The notes under the pieces were generated by a model. That model did not search any database and was not told the DNA's origin. It worked only from the letters and a program-made list of their open reading frames with translations. A program made the translations under genes and the position numbers. From assembly GCA_964654945.1 (NCBI GenBank), contig CAZZLN010000004.1, forward strand, positions 18,061 through 82,060: DNA of 64,000 bases. The letters are read 5' to 3'. The DNA is from HGM11788 sp964654945. Its GTDB lineage: Bacteria > Bacillota > Clostridia > Lachnospirales > CAG-274. Position 1 is the first letter of the stretch, and every line of letters begins with the position of its first letter. Positions 18,139-26,985 of the stretch are shown piece after piece.

Positions 18139-19034
18139 AATAAATTCCCCTTGAGTTTTTCAGCAATATCGCATATTTTTTTTAACCGGTGATTTACCCC
18201 TGATTTCCCAATTTGCGGACTGCTAAGCTCCCCCAGCTCTTTTAGACTCGCATCAGGATTATTAAGCCTTAGCTCAGCTATATTTCTAAGCGGCTCCTCC
18301 AAATAATCTAAACCTCTCTTTTCAGCAATAAACTTGATACTTTCAATCTGCTTTACTGCTGCCAAAACTACTTTGTTAAGATTTGCAGTTTCACAATTAA
18401 CAATTCTGTTTACTCTGTTACGCATATCCTTTATAACCCTTAGATTTTCAACCTCCAAAAGTGCCTTATGCGCCGACATAATATTAAGCATATCCACAAT
18501 CTGTTCTCCCTCTTTTAAGTATAGCACAAAATAATTTTTGCGTTTTATTATCTTAGCTTCAATACCAAAGCTTGAGATAACATTCTTAATAAAGCGGATA
18601 CAGTCATAATCATTTGCAGAATACTCAAAATGATACTGTTTTTTAGGGTCAGAAATTGAACCGCAACATACAAAAGCACCTCTTAAATAAGCTCTTTTGC
18701 AGCAAACAGAAGCAACCGTCATAGGATTAACAACAAATTCATTTGAAAAATCATTATCCTTTCTGACGCCTGTTACAGATATTATTTTATTGACAACAGA
18801 TTTATTATTAATAATAATTTTTCCGTTGTCTATATTGCTTTTAACGGAAAACAGCTTGAAAATAAGCTTTTCAGTTTTTTCCAGAATTGCCAAATTGTCA
18901 TTATATATAATAATACAATCATCGTCTACGCTGCCGATAACATTAATAATTGCTGCCAGCTTAGCAATAGCACAATGTCTGCTGCTTTCTTCCATAGAAA
19001 GCAATTCGTACTTTACATCAGTTGAAAAAGACAT
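18135..19034 (-). CDS. whiA: WhiA, DNA-binding cell-division regulator
   Basis: 299 residues: an N-terminal degenerate LAGLIDADG-endonuclease-like domain (starting SFSTDVKYELL; RGAFVCCGSISDP in the middle) and a C-terminal helix-turn-helix (ISSPQIGKSG type: LGELSSPQIGKSGVNHRLKKI). WhiA is conserved in Gram-positives and affects chromosome segregation and division. The start at 19034 is set by GGGGGA six bases upstream. Lies between rapZ and the crh-like gene; yvcK, usually between rapZ and whiA, is absent. Confidence 0.95.
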   Translation of the reverse strand: MSFSTDVKYELLSMEESSRHCAIAKLAAIINVIGSVDDDCIIIYNDNLAILEKTEKLIFKLFSVKSNIDNGKIIINNKSVVNKIISVTGVRKDNDFSNEFVVNPMTVASVCCKRAYLRGAFVCCGSISDPKKQYHFEYSANDYDCIRFIKNVISSFGIEAKIIKRKNYFVLYLKEGEQIVDMLNIMSAHKALLEVENLRVIKDMRNRVNRIVNCETANLNKVVLAAVKQIESIKFIAEKRGLDYLEEPLRNIAELRLNNPDASLKELGELSSPQIGKSGVNHRLKKICDIAEKLKGNLL

Positions 19035-19072
19035 AATCATTCCCCCAACATCATAGTACAACTTATAGTATA

Positions 19073-19942
19073 CTACCTTTTTCCGTCTTTGTCAATATCC
19101 CTGTGAGCAATTACTACACTATGCCCTGCTTTCTTTAAAAAGCTATGCAGTTCATTTGCAAGAGTAACGCTTCTATGATGCCCTCCTGTGCAGCCGACAG
19201 CAATAACAAGCTGAGTTTTTCCTTCTTTAATATAATTAGGAATTAAAAATTCAATCATATCTGTAAGCTTATTTTTGAAAATTTTAGCTTCGGGACAATC
19301 CATAACAAAATCCCTCACTGCCACATCATTGCCTGTAAGATTTCTAAGCTCTTTTATATAAAAAGGATTAGGTATAAATCTTACGTCAAACACAAGGTCG
19401 GCATCAGCAGGTATACCATACTTAAACCCAAAGCTTAATACAGTTATCATAAGACTTTCAAAGCCTTTATTTTCAAGAAATATTTCACTGAGCTGTGTTC
19501 TTAGCTCTCTTGTTAAAAGATTTGAGGTATCAACAATATAATCAGCTCTCCTTTTTATGTTTGAAAGAAGCTCTCTTTCTTTGTGTATACCGGAAATTAT
19601 TCTTTCTCCTCTTGAAGAAAGAGGATGATTTCTTCTGGATTCTTTATATCTTTTTAATATTACCTCGTCATCACAATCCAAAAACAAAATTTCAAATTTT
19701 GAGCTGTCACTTTTTGCTTCCTGTAAAAAGCTAAAAAGCTCACTGAATTTTTTTCCTCCTCGTATATCTATACCAAGAGCTACATTTTCAATATCAGATG
19801 TGGGATTATCACAAAGTTCAACAAATTTAGGTATAAGACTGGGAGGCAGATTATCTACACAGAAAAAGCCTATGTCCTCCAAAAACTTTAGCACTGTTGA
19901 TTTTCCTGCTCCTGACATACCTGTAACAATTACAAATCTCAT
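19073..19942 (-). CDS. rapZ: RapZ/YvcJ family nucleotide-binding protein
   Basis: 289 residues, full length. Walker A GMSGAGKST at residues 8-16 and the conserved C-terminal CTGGHHRSVTLANEL are present, along with FSFGFKYGIPADADLVFDVRFIPNP. In E. coli RapZ regulates glucosamine-6-phosphate synthase mRNA; B. subtilis YvcJ binds GTP and affects competence. It lies 3 bases after murB. The role in Clostridia is not settled. Confidence 0.94.
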   Translation of the reverse strand: MRFVIVTGMSGAGKSTVLKFLEDIGFFCVDNLPPSLIPKFVELCDNPTSDIENVALGIDIRGGKKFSELFSFLQEAKSDSSKFEILFLDCDDEVILKRYKESRRNHPLSSRGERIISGIHKERELLSNIKRRADYIVDTSNLLTRELRTQLSEIFLENKGFESLMITVLSFGFKYGIPADADLVFDVRFIPNPFYIKELRNLTGNDVAVRDFVMDCPEAKIFKNKLTDMIEFLIPNYIKEGKTQLVIAVGCTGGHHRSVTLANELHSFLKKAGHSVVIAHRDIDKDGKR

Positions 19943-19945
19943 AAA

Positions 19946-20848
19946 TTATTCTCCTATTATTCTTACCTCCGGTTCAAGCCTGACTCCAAATTTTTTCATT
20001 ACAATATCAGACACATTATCAATAAGTTTAAGAACATCATTGGCAGTTGCTCCACCGTTATTTACAACAAACCCGCAATGCTTAGGGCTAATCTGTGCAG
20101 CACCTACGCTATACCCTCTAAGACCGCTGTCATCAATTAATTTACCTGCAAAATAACCCTCAGGTCTTTTAAATGTAGAGCCTGCACTTGGAAGTTCAAC
20201 AGGCTGTTTTGAATTTCTTTGTTCCATAAGCTCTGCCATTTTAGCCCTTATGTCATCACTGTTTCCTTTTTCAAGAGAAATACATACCTCAAGAACAATC
20301 ATTTTATCAGACATAATATTACTTCGTCTATATCCAAAGCCGGCTTCTTCATTGGTTATTGTCACAATTTTATTATCTTTAATAACCTTTATGCCTGTTA
20401 CAATATCCTTTATTTCCCCTCCGTAAGCACCTGCATTCATACATACTGCACCGCCTATTGTTCCCGGAATACCGCTAAGGCACTCCATACCCCTAAGGCA
20501 GTTATTAAGTGCGGTTTTGGCAACTACAGAAAGCAAAGCTCCTGCCTGTGCCTTTATTTCACTGCCATGGACATCAATACGGCTGAAATTTTTATAAATC
20601 TGAATAATTACACCCCTGAAGCCGTTATCTCTTACGAGAAGATTGCTTCCATTGCCTACAACATAATAAGGTATGTTATTCATTTGAGCTATTTTAATTG
20701 CTTTTAAAATCTGTGCATCACTTTCGGGAGTTACAAATATATCTGCATTACCGCCTATTCTAAAGGTAGTATGCCTATTCATAGGCTCTGAAAGTTTAAC
20801 ATTGTTTTCGCCAAGCAAATTTTTATATTCAGCAATAATTTTTTCCAT
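19946..20848 (-). CDS. murB: UDP-N-acetylenolpyruvoylglucosamine reductase
   Basis: 300 residues. MurB reduces enolpyruvyl-UDP-GlcNAc to UDP-MurNAc with FAD and NADPH, the second committed step of peptidoglycan synthesis. Motifs: NRHTTFRIGG, VVGNGSNLLVRD (FAD), SGIPGTIGGAVCMNAGAYGGE, a catalytic serine in PSAGSTFKRP and SPKHCGFVVNNGGATA near the end; this is the short type IIa layout. The start at 20848 follows AAAGGA; a frame 22 codons longer runs back into glcK. Four bases separate it from the glcK stop. Confidence 0.95.
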   Translation of the reverse strand: MEKIIAEYKNLLGENNVKLSEPMNRHTTFRIGGNADIFVTPESDAQILKAIKIAQMNNIPYYVVGNGSNLLVRDNGFRGVIIQIYKNFSRIDVHGSEIKAQAGALLSVVAKTALNNCLRGMECLSGIPGTIGGAVCMNAGAYGGEIKDIVTGIKVIKDNKIVTITNEEAGFGYRRSNIMSDKMIVLEVCISLEKGNSDDIRAKMAELMEQRNSKQPVELPSAGSTFKRPEGYFAGKLIDDSGLRGYSVGAAQISPKHCGFVVNNGGATANDVLKLIDNVSDIVMKKFGVRLEPEVRIIGE

Positions 20849-20852
20849 ATTA

Positions 20853-21800
20853 TTATTTTCCTTTACCAAGCATAGCAGCACCGACAATACCTGCATCATT
20901 ACCAAGAGTAGCAACTGAAACCTTTGTCTTTAGTTCTCCGCCATACACTCTTTCTTCAATAATTTTAGTTACAGGTTCAATAACCTTATCTCCCTGAGCA
21001 CATATTCCTCCGCCTATAACAACACTCTGAGGCTGGAATATATTAATAAGATTTACAAGACCAATTGCAACATATTCAATATATCTGTCAATTATTTCAA
21101 GGGCTATTTTATCCCCTAAATCAGCAGCATCAAAAACAGTTTTTGCATCAACAAGCTTTATATTTCCATCAACAAGATTATATATCTCACAGTTTGGATA
21201 TTTAGCAGCTGCAATTCTGCCTTCTCTCATAAGAGCTGATGCTGAAGCATATGACTCCCAGCAGCCTTTTCTGCCACAGGTACATTCCTCACCATTTGCA
21301 ACAATTACCATATGACCTGCTTCACCGCCTCCGCCAAATGAGCCGTCAAATATTTTTCCATTTATTATTATGCCTGCACCGACACCGGTGCCAAGAGTTA
21401 TATAAATAACATTTTTTTCTCCTTTTGAAGCACCACAGGTATTTTCTCCTAAAGCAGCACAATTCGCATCATTTTCAATATATACAGGAAGTGAAGTTCT
21501 TGTTTTCATTTCCTTTATAACATTTACATTGTAAAAGTTAAGATTATTAGCATATTTTAATATACCTTTTTTCTTATCCATTAATCCCGGAAGTCCAATT
21601 CCTATAGAATTTATATCCTCCATATCTATTTCCTGTTCCTGACACAGTCTAAAGCAAAGTGATGCCATATCATCTAAAATATCATCAGAATTTCTTCCGT
21701 TCATTGTGGGAGTTGAAAGCTTTGCAATAAGCTCTCCCTTTTCATTGACAATACCCACTGAAATATTGGTTCCGCCAACATCTATACCTAAAAAATACAT
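20853..21800 (-). CDS. glcK: ROK family glucokinase
   Basis: 315 residues. GIDVGGTNISVGIV is the phosphate-binding loop, ENDANCAALGE the catalytic-Asp region, GHMVIV with CTCGRKGCWESYAS the ROK zinc site. The family makes glucose-6-phosphate from glucose and ATP. It lies between hprK and murB, joining sugar phosphorylation with catabolite signalling. Repressor-type ROK proteins have an N-terminal helix-turn-helix, which is absent here, so an enzyme is favoured. Confidence 0.92.
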   Translation of the reverse strand: MYFLGIDVGGTNISVGIVNEKGELIAKLSTPTMNGRNSDDILDDMASLCFRLCQEQEIDMEDINSIGIGLPGLMDKKKGILKYANNLNFYNVNVIKEMKTRTSLPVYIENDANCAALGENTCGASKGEKNVIYITLGTGVGAGIIINGKIFDGSFGGGGEAGHMVIVANGEECTCGRKGCWESYASASALMREGRIAAAKYPNCEIYNLVDGNIKLVDAKTVFDAADLGDKIALEIIDRYIEYVAIGLVNLINIFQPQSVVIGGGICAQGDKVIEPVTKIIEERVYGGELKTKVSVATLGNDAGIVGAAMLGKGK

Positions 21801-21814
21801 ATTTTTTCACCTCA

Positions 21815-22738
21815 TTAATTTTTCATAGCATTATTCATAATTGCATCGTTAAGTGCCTGTGCAGCATTATATCCCATCTTTTTTTGACGACAGTTTACTG
21901 CTGCTGATTCACAAATTATAGCTAAATTTCGTCCCGGTCTTACGGGTATTGCATGGCAGACAACCTTATTTCCGAGAATATCCATATATTCTTCTTTTAT
22001 GCCCAGTCTGTCATAAGCCTTGCCCTTTTCCCAGTATTCAAGATTAATAATTATGTCTATTTCCTGAGTATCCTTAACAGACTGCACGCCAAACATCTGC
22101 TTTACATTTATTATGCCTATACCTCTTACCTCTATAAAATATCTTATAAGCTCAGGACAGCTTCCTACAAGAGTTGTATGAGATATTTTTTTAATTTCAA
22201 CAGCATCATCGGCAACAAGTCTGTGACCTCTTTTTACAAGTTCAAGGGCTGCTTCACTTTTGCCTATACCGCTTTCTCCTGTAATAAGCACACCCTCACC
22301 ATATATATCTATAAGAACACCATGCAGGGTTGTTCTTGGTGCAAGCTCAACTTTAAGCCATCTTGTCATTTCTCCAAGAAATTCTGATGTAATATCATCA
22401 GACTGTAATATAGGAGTTCCATGCTCTCTTGCATAGAAAAGCATTTCAGGATGAGGCTCTAATCCTCTGCATATTATAACACATGGCATTTTATATTTAA
22501 AAAGCTTCGCAAGGGTTTCCTGTCTGAACTCAGGAGTCAGTTTGCAAAGGTATGTATATTCTACTATACCTATAATCTGAATTGTATCACTGTCAAAATA
22601 ATCAAAAAAGCCTGCAAGCTGCAAAGCAGGTCTGTTCACCTCGGGAGAGGTAATCTCAATTTCAGAAATGTCAATATCTTCTGTAAGATTTTTAAGTTTA
22701 AATTCATCAATTATAGATTTTAAAGATACTTTGTACAT
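21815..22738 (-). CDS. hprK: HPr kinase/phosphorylase
   Basis: 307 residues, full length. Walker A GESGIGKSEAALEL (~residue 152), the RLVADDAVEI block, and the signature EVRGIGIINVKQMFG are intact. HprK/P phosphorylates and dephosphorylates HPr and Crh at Ser46 in response to fructose-1,6-bisphosphate, ATP and phosphate, controlling CcpA-mediated catabolite repression. Its target serine is preserved in the Crh-like protein encoded ~4 kb downstream in the same gene run. Confidence 0.97.
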   Translation of the reverse strand: MYKVSLKSIIDEFKLKNLTEDIDISEIEITSPEVNRPALQLAGFFDYFDSDTIQIIGIVEYTYLCKLTPEFRQETLAKLFKYKMPCVIICRGLEPHPEMLFYAREHGTPILQSDDITSEFLGEMTRWLKVELAPRTTLHGVLIDIYGEGVLITGESGIGKSEAALELVKRGHRLVADDAVEIKKISHTTLVGSCPELIRYFIEVRGIGIINVKQMFGVQSVKDTQEIDIIINLEYWEKGKAYDRLGIKEEYMDILGNKVVCHAIPVRPGRNLAIICESAAVNCRQKKMGYNAAQALNDAIMNNAMKN

Positions 22739-22822
22739 TTTACCCTCCGTATATTTTAAATTAATAATATTTCATACACAACTTCTCATATTTATCATAA
22801 CCCAAAAGCTTAAATATTTCAA

Positions 22823-24700
22823 TCATTTTCTAAAAAAATCATAGACTGCTTCAGCAGATTTTTTATTCATACCATCAACAGCTTCAAGCTCACTGAGTTC
22901 GGCAGTTCTGATTTTTTGAATATCCCCAAAATGCTTCATAAGAGCCTTTCGTCTTACAGTGCCTATTCCTTCAATATCATCAAGTATGCTGTGCACCTGT
23001 TTTTGAGCTCTCAGCTTTCTGTGATAATCAATTGCAAATCTGTGTACTTCATCCTGTATTCTTGTAACAAGTTTAAAGCCCTCTAAGGTATATGGCAGTT
23101 TTATTTCCTCTCCATTATATAATAATGCTCTTGTCCTGTGTCTGTCATCTTTTACCATTCCGCATACTTCAACATCTATATTAAGTCTTTCAAGTGCTTC
23201 TTTAACAACACTTATCTGACCCTTTCCGCCGTCTAAAAAAATCATATCGGGCAACTTATGAAAACCTGTTTTTTTAGCTGATTTATCTGTATTTTCATTA
23301 ATATATCTTGTGAAACGTCTGGTAATAACCTCGTTCATACTTGCATAATCATCAGCACCTATAACAGACTTAATCTTAAATTTTCTGTAATCGCTTCGTT
23401 TTGGCAGACCTTTTTCAAACACCACCATAGACGCAACAGACTCATATCCCTGTGTGTTTGAAATATCGTAGCTTTCAATTCTGTTTAAATCAAAAGATAT
23501 TCCAAGTGCATTTTTAATTTCATCCAAAGCTCCGACAGTTCTTTTGTTTTCACTTTTAATCATTCTGCCAAATTTATCAAGGGTAATTTGTGCATTATTT
23601 CTTGCCATATCTACAAGTCTTTTTCTTTCACCCTTTTGAGGTATAAGAATATTCACTCTTTGACCTTTTTCATTGCTCAGCCATTCTGATATAAGTTCAA
23701 AGTCCTCTATATCACATTGTAATATAATTTCTTTAGGAATAAAAGGAGTGCCGCTGTAGAATTGCTGTATAAAATCAGTCATAATTCTAATATCTGTTTC
23801 CTCAGCACAATCCTCCAGCATAAAATGCTCTCTGCCTGTAATTTTTCCGCCTCTTATAAAGAAAACCTGAACAACACATTCATTATTTGTGTAATTAAGG
23901 TCTTTGGAATTTACATTTCCTCTTGCAAAGGCTATAACATCTCTGTCATCAATGTGCATATTCTCTATAATCTGCTTTTCATTTAACGCTTTTATGTTTT
24001 GAATATTATCTCTTAATTCAGCAGCTCTTTCAAATTCAAGATTTTCAGACGCCTTTTCCATATCAGCTCTAAGCTTTTTTATAATATCTGTGGTTTTTCC
24101 GCTTAAAAAATCAATAACTTCATCTGTCATTTTATTATAGCTCTGTTCATCAATAAGCTTATTACAAGGTGCCTTGCACTGTCCTATATGATAATTAAGG
24201 CATGGTCTTTCCTTGTTGAAATCTCTTGGAAACTGTTTCCGGCATCTTCTTAACTGCCAAATTCTATTTATAAGCTCTAAATTTTCTTTAACAGTAAGGC
24301 TGCTCGTAAAAGGTCCGAAATATTTTGCCTTATCCTTTTTATGTTGTCTTGTCATAAAAACTCTGGGAAACATTTCATTTATTGTCACCTTAATATATGG
24401 ATAGGTTTTATCATCCTTAAGCCTTATATTATATTTTGGAGAATGCTTTTTTATAAGAGAATTTTCAAGAATAAGAGCTTCTATTTCACTTGAAGTAACT
24501 ATATATTCAAAGTGGTCAATATGACTTACCATAGATTTAACCTTTACGGAATGATTTGCTGAATTCTGAAAATACTGCCTTACTCTGTTTTTAAGTATTT
24601 TAGCCTTTCCGACATATATTATTTCATCTGTTTCATTTTTCATTATATATACTCCCGGTTCAGCAGGGAGTTTTTTTAATTCTTCTTTTATATTAAACAA
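22823..24700 (-). CDS. uvrC: Excinuclease ABC subunit C
   Basis: 625 residues: GIY-YIG nuclease (PGVYIMKNETDEIIYVGKAK, ~13-40) for the 3' cut, a UVR motif (~200-240), an RNase H-like nuclease domain (~370-540; ESYDISNTQG, FLDGGKGQISV) for the 5' cut, and C-terminal helix-hairpin-helix repeats. The start is TTG at 24700, giving the common MFNIKEELKKLP N-terminus, with AAAGGTG 6 bases upstream; the in-frame GTG at 24709 is part of that site. Confidence 0.96.
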   Translation of the reverse strand: MFNIKEELKKLPAEPGVYIMKNETDEIIYVGKAKILKNRVRQYFQNSANHSVKVKSMVSHIDHFEYIVTSSEIEALILENSLIKKHSPKYNIRLKDDKTYPYIKVTINEMFPRVFMTRQHKKDKAKYFGPFTSSLTVKENLELINRIWQLRRCRKQFPRDFNKERPCLNYHIGQCKAPCNKLIDEQSYNKMTDEVIDFLSGKTTDIIKKLRADMEKASENLEFERAAELRDNIQNIKALNEKQIIENMHIDDRDVIAFARGNVNSKDLNYTNNECVVQVFFIRGGKITGREHFMLEDCAEETDIRIMTDFIQQFYSGTPFIPKEIILQCDIEDFELISEWLSNEKGQRVNILIPQKGERKRLVDMARNNAQITLDKFGRMIKSENKRTVGALDEIKNALGISFDLNRIESYDISNTQGYESVASMVVFEKGLPKRSDYRKFKIKSVIGADDYASMNEVITRRFTRYINENTDKSAKKTGFHKLPDMIFLDGGKGQISVVKEALERLNIDVEVCGMVKDDRHRTRALLYNGEEIKLPYTLEGFKLVTRIQDEVHRFAIDYHRKLRAQKQVHSILDDIEGIGTVRRKALMKHFGDIQKIRTAELSELEAVDGMNKKSAEAVYDFFRK

Positions 24701-24811
24701 AAGTATCACCTTTTTTAATTTATTTACTTAATTATAAAATCTTTTTACTTATTTTTCAATATATATTTAATAATCCATAACTCACTGTCATAAAATATCT
24801 ATGGTGATTAA

Positions 24812-26305
24812 ATGTTCAAATCAACTCTTATAAAGGGTGCAGTAATACTGACCATTGCAAATATAATAACTAAAATATTAGGCTTTATATACAGAATATA
24901 TATGTCAAATACAATAGGGGCTGAAGGTATGGGTTTATATCAGCTTATAATGCCCTTGTATCTTCTTGTATGGGCAATGTCATCAGCAGGATTTTCCACC
25001 TCAATGTCAAAGCTGACAGCACAGGAAATGGCAAGGGGAAAATCCGGAAACTGTCAAAGATTATTGTTTATTGCCCTTGTTATTTCTGTTTCAATATCAG
25101 CTCTGCTTTCTGTGTTTGTACATAGTTTTTCAAATTTTATAGCTGCTTATTTTATAAAGGAAGCACGAACTGCTCTGTCATTAAGACTGCTAAGTGTGTG
25201 TTTTCCTTTTATGGCAGCAGGCTCTGTAATAAGAGGATATTTTCTTGGTACAAAAAATACAACCATTTCCGCTATAAGTCAGGTACTTGAACAGGTTGTA
25301 AGAATGACAGCAGTTTATGTGCTAGCATCATATATGATACCAAAGGGTATTGAATATGCCTGTGGGGCTGCAGTTATAGGTATGGCAGCGGGAGAAATAA
25401 TTTCATTTCTCTATGCAGCTTTATTATGGCTTTATAAAAGCAAAAAAATTAAAAATAGTGTTCCATCACTTAATCACAAGGCTTGTATAAATATGCTCCT
25501 TGCAATGGCAATACCTCTTACTCTTAACAGAGTTACAACCTCGCTTTTTTCCACTGTGGAAGCATTTCTGATACCTCAAAAGCTTCAGGCTTATGGTATG
25601 ACGCAAACAGAAGCAATAAGTATTCTTGGAATACTAAATGGTATGGCTATGCCCCTTGTTATGTTTCCGTCATCACTTTTGACAGCTCTTGCTACGGCAA
25701 CAATGCCTGTTATATCAGAAAGCCACGCTTTAAGCCTGCACCACAGAATACAAAAAACAATAAAGCAAACAATGTTTATTACTGCCGTAATTGCAGCAGG
25801 AACAACAGGATTATTTTTTACTTTTCCATCAGAAATAGGTATTCTCATATATTCTCAGGAAATGGGAAAAATACTTAAAATGCTTTCTCTTGTATGCCCC
25901 TTTTTATATATACAGGTGACAATTTCCGGGATTTTAAACGGTCTTGGAGAGCAGGTATTTATATTTAAGGTAAATATAATATCCTCAATTATAAATATAG
26001 GTGCTATATATTTTCTGGTTCCTGTTTACGGAATATATATGTTTATATTAAGTTGGCTTATAAGCTCAGGAATTTCAACCTTAATGACAGTATCAAGATT
26101 AAAACACAATGTCAACCTAAAGCTGCATATACTAAACAGTTTTATATCACCTGCACTGGCAATAACATTTGCCTGCTTTATGTCAAATAAGCTCATAAAT
26201 TATATAAAAATATCAAATGAAAAATTTGTCACTTTAATTACTTTATTAATAACAGGATTAATATATCTGTCAATTGTCAAAATTATGTATAAGCACACAA
26301 AATAA
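24812..26305 (+). CDS. spoVB: SpoVB-like polysaccharide/lipid flippase
   Basis: 497 residues with about fourteen predicted membrane segments (MVF/polysaccharide-transport superfamily). The N-terminus (LIKGAVILTIANIITKILGFIYRIYMSNTIGAEGMGLYQL) is characteristic of stage V sporulation protein B, which is needed for spore cortex formation, probably by moving lipid II or a related precursor in the mother cell. GGTGAT lies 5 bases before the ATG. It is divergent from uvrC and stands alone. Its presence suggests a spore-former. Confidence 0.9.
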   Translation: MFKSTLIKGAVILTIANIITKILGFIYRIYMSNTIGAEGMGLYQLIMPLYLLVWAMSSAGFSTSMSKLTAQEMARGKSGNCQRLLFIALVISVSISALLSVFVHSFSNFIAAYFIKEARTALSLRLLSVCFPFMAAGSVIRGYFLGTKNTTISAISQVLEQVVRMTAVYVLASYMIPKGIEYACGAAVIGMAAGEIISFLYAALLWLYKSKKIKNSVPSLNHKACINMLLAMAIPLTLNRVTTSLFSTVEAFLIPQKLQAYGMTQTEAISILGILNGMAMPLVMFPSSLLTALATATMPVISESHALSLHHRIQKTIKQTMFITAVIAAGTTGLFFTFPSEIGILIYSQEMGKILKMLSLVCPFLYIQVTISGILNGLGEQVFIFKVNIISSIINIGAIYFLVPVYGIYMFILSWLISSGISTLMTVSRLKHNVNLKLHILNSFISPALAITFACFMSNKLINYIKISNEKFVTLITLLITGLIYLSIVKIMYKHTK

Positions 26306-26336
26306 CACTTTTATAATATTTGTCGGCGGAATTGCA

Positions 26337-26404
26337 GGCGTGTGTAAAGGAATATGTCAGCAAAGCTGACACACACGCCGCACAATAATGCCAAGGCATT
26401 ATTG
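26337..26404. repeat. Two adjacent stem-loops after spoVB
   Basis: First: GGCGTGTGT (26337-26345) pairs with ACACACGCC (26371-26379), enclosing the directly stacked GTCAGC-AAA-GCTGAC (26356-26370) with a 10-base bulge. Second: CAATAATGCC (26383-26392) and GGCATTATTG (26395-26404), a perfect 10-base stem with a 2-base centre. A further TATACA/TGTATA repeat lies at 26419-26434. GC content is above the surroundings. No T run follows, so a simple terminator is unlikely; a REP/MITE-like element is possible. Confidence 0.6.
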
Positions 26405-26578
26405 AATTACACATTATATATACAAGCCTGTATACATCGTGGATTAATTAATTTTTAATAATATAAAGAAATTATGATTAGTTATTTAATTTATTCCATA
26501 TTTTGGCTTAACAATTATAAATAATTTAACCTATTTTTTACTTTTATTTTAAATCAATTTTATTTATTATCAAATTCA

Positions 26579-26607
26579 TTGACAAAAATAATTGCCGGTG
26601 ATATACT
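26579..26607 (+). promoter_or_regulatory. Near-consensus sigma-A promoter of the acidic lipoprotein gene
   Basis: TTGACA (26579-26584), exactly 17 bases, TGATATACT with the -10 TATACT at 26602-26607. A leader of about 45 bases precedes the ATG. Confidence 0.85.
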
Positions 26608-26658
26608 TTAGGTGTAATATAATTACATATAAATACTATTGAGAAGAGGTAAAAAATT

Positions 26659-26928
26659 ATGAAAAAATTTCTTGTAACTGCATTATTAGTATTAACTGCT
26701 TTTGGTTTAACTGCTTGCGGCAGCAGCACTGCTGCTCCTGAAGAAACTACTGAGGCTGTTGCTGAAGATGTTGAAGATGTAACAGTTGCTGAAGATGCAG
26801 AAGTTGCTGAAGATGAATCAGTTGCTGAAGACGCTGAAGTTGCTGAAGATGAATCAGTTGCTGAAGATGCTGAAGATGCAGAAGCTGATGCTGATGCTGA
26901 AACTGAAGCTGCTACAGAAGCTGAATAA
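26659..26928 (+). CDS. Small, extremely acidic repeat lipoprotein
   Basis: 89 residues. Lipoprotein signal with lipobox LTAC (Cys20). The ~70-residue mature part consists almost only of Ala, Glu, Asp, Val, Thr and Ser: about 30 acidic residues and no Lys or Arg. A 12-residue unit, VAEDAEVAEDES, occurs twice in tandem (~42-65), followed by Ala-Asp/Ala-Glu steps. AAGAGG lies before the ATG; a strong promoter and a strong terminator make it a monocistronic gene. No family recognised. It is likely an unfolded, highly negative surface-tethered polymer; metal binding or spacing from the wall are guesses. Confidence 0.8.
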   Translation: MKKFLVTALLVLTAFGLTACGSSTAAPEETTEAVAEDVEDVTVAEDAEVAEDESVAEDAEVAEDESVAEDAEDAEADADAETEAATEAE

Positions 26929-26943
26929 TTTTGTAATTTTTTA

Positions 26944-26974
26944 ATGCCGAAACATTGTGTTTCGGCATTTTCTA
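26944..26974 (+). terminator. Terminator of the acidic lipoprotein gene
   Basis: ATGCCGAAA (26944-26952) and TTTCGGCAT (26960-26968) form a 9-base stem with a 7-base loop, followed by TTTCTATTT. Confidence 0.88.
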
Positions 26975-26985
26975 TTTATACTATA

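Larger units (their letters stand above)
26306..26658 (+). other. 353-base intergenic region with inverted repeats and a promoter
   Basis: It holds a cluster of inverted repeats (26337-26434), an AT-rich stretch without recognisable content (~26440-26575), and the strong promoter of the small lipoprotein gene (26579-26607). No open frame with a ribosome-binding site was seen. Confidence 0.7.

Noticed and set aside
21953..22387. 144-codon frame opposite hprK
   Set aside because: Antisense shadow of a complete HprK gene.
24740..24811. Possible sigma-E type promoter before spoVB (ATATA and CATAACTC)
   Set aside because: Spacing is about 12 bases and both boxes are poor in a very AT-rich stretch; not enough to call.
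26544..26729. 61-codon minus-strand frame over the acidic lipoprotein promoter
   Set aside because: No ribosome-binding site, and it overlaps a near-consensus promoter and the lipoprotein start on the other strand.
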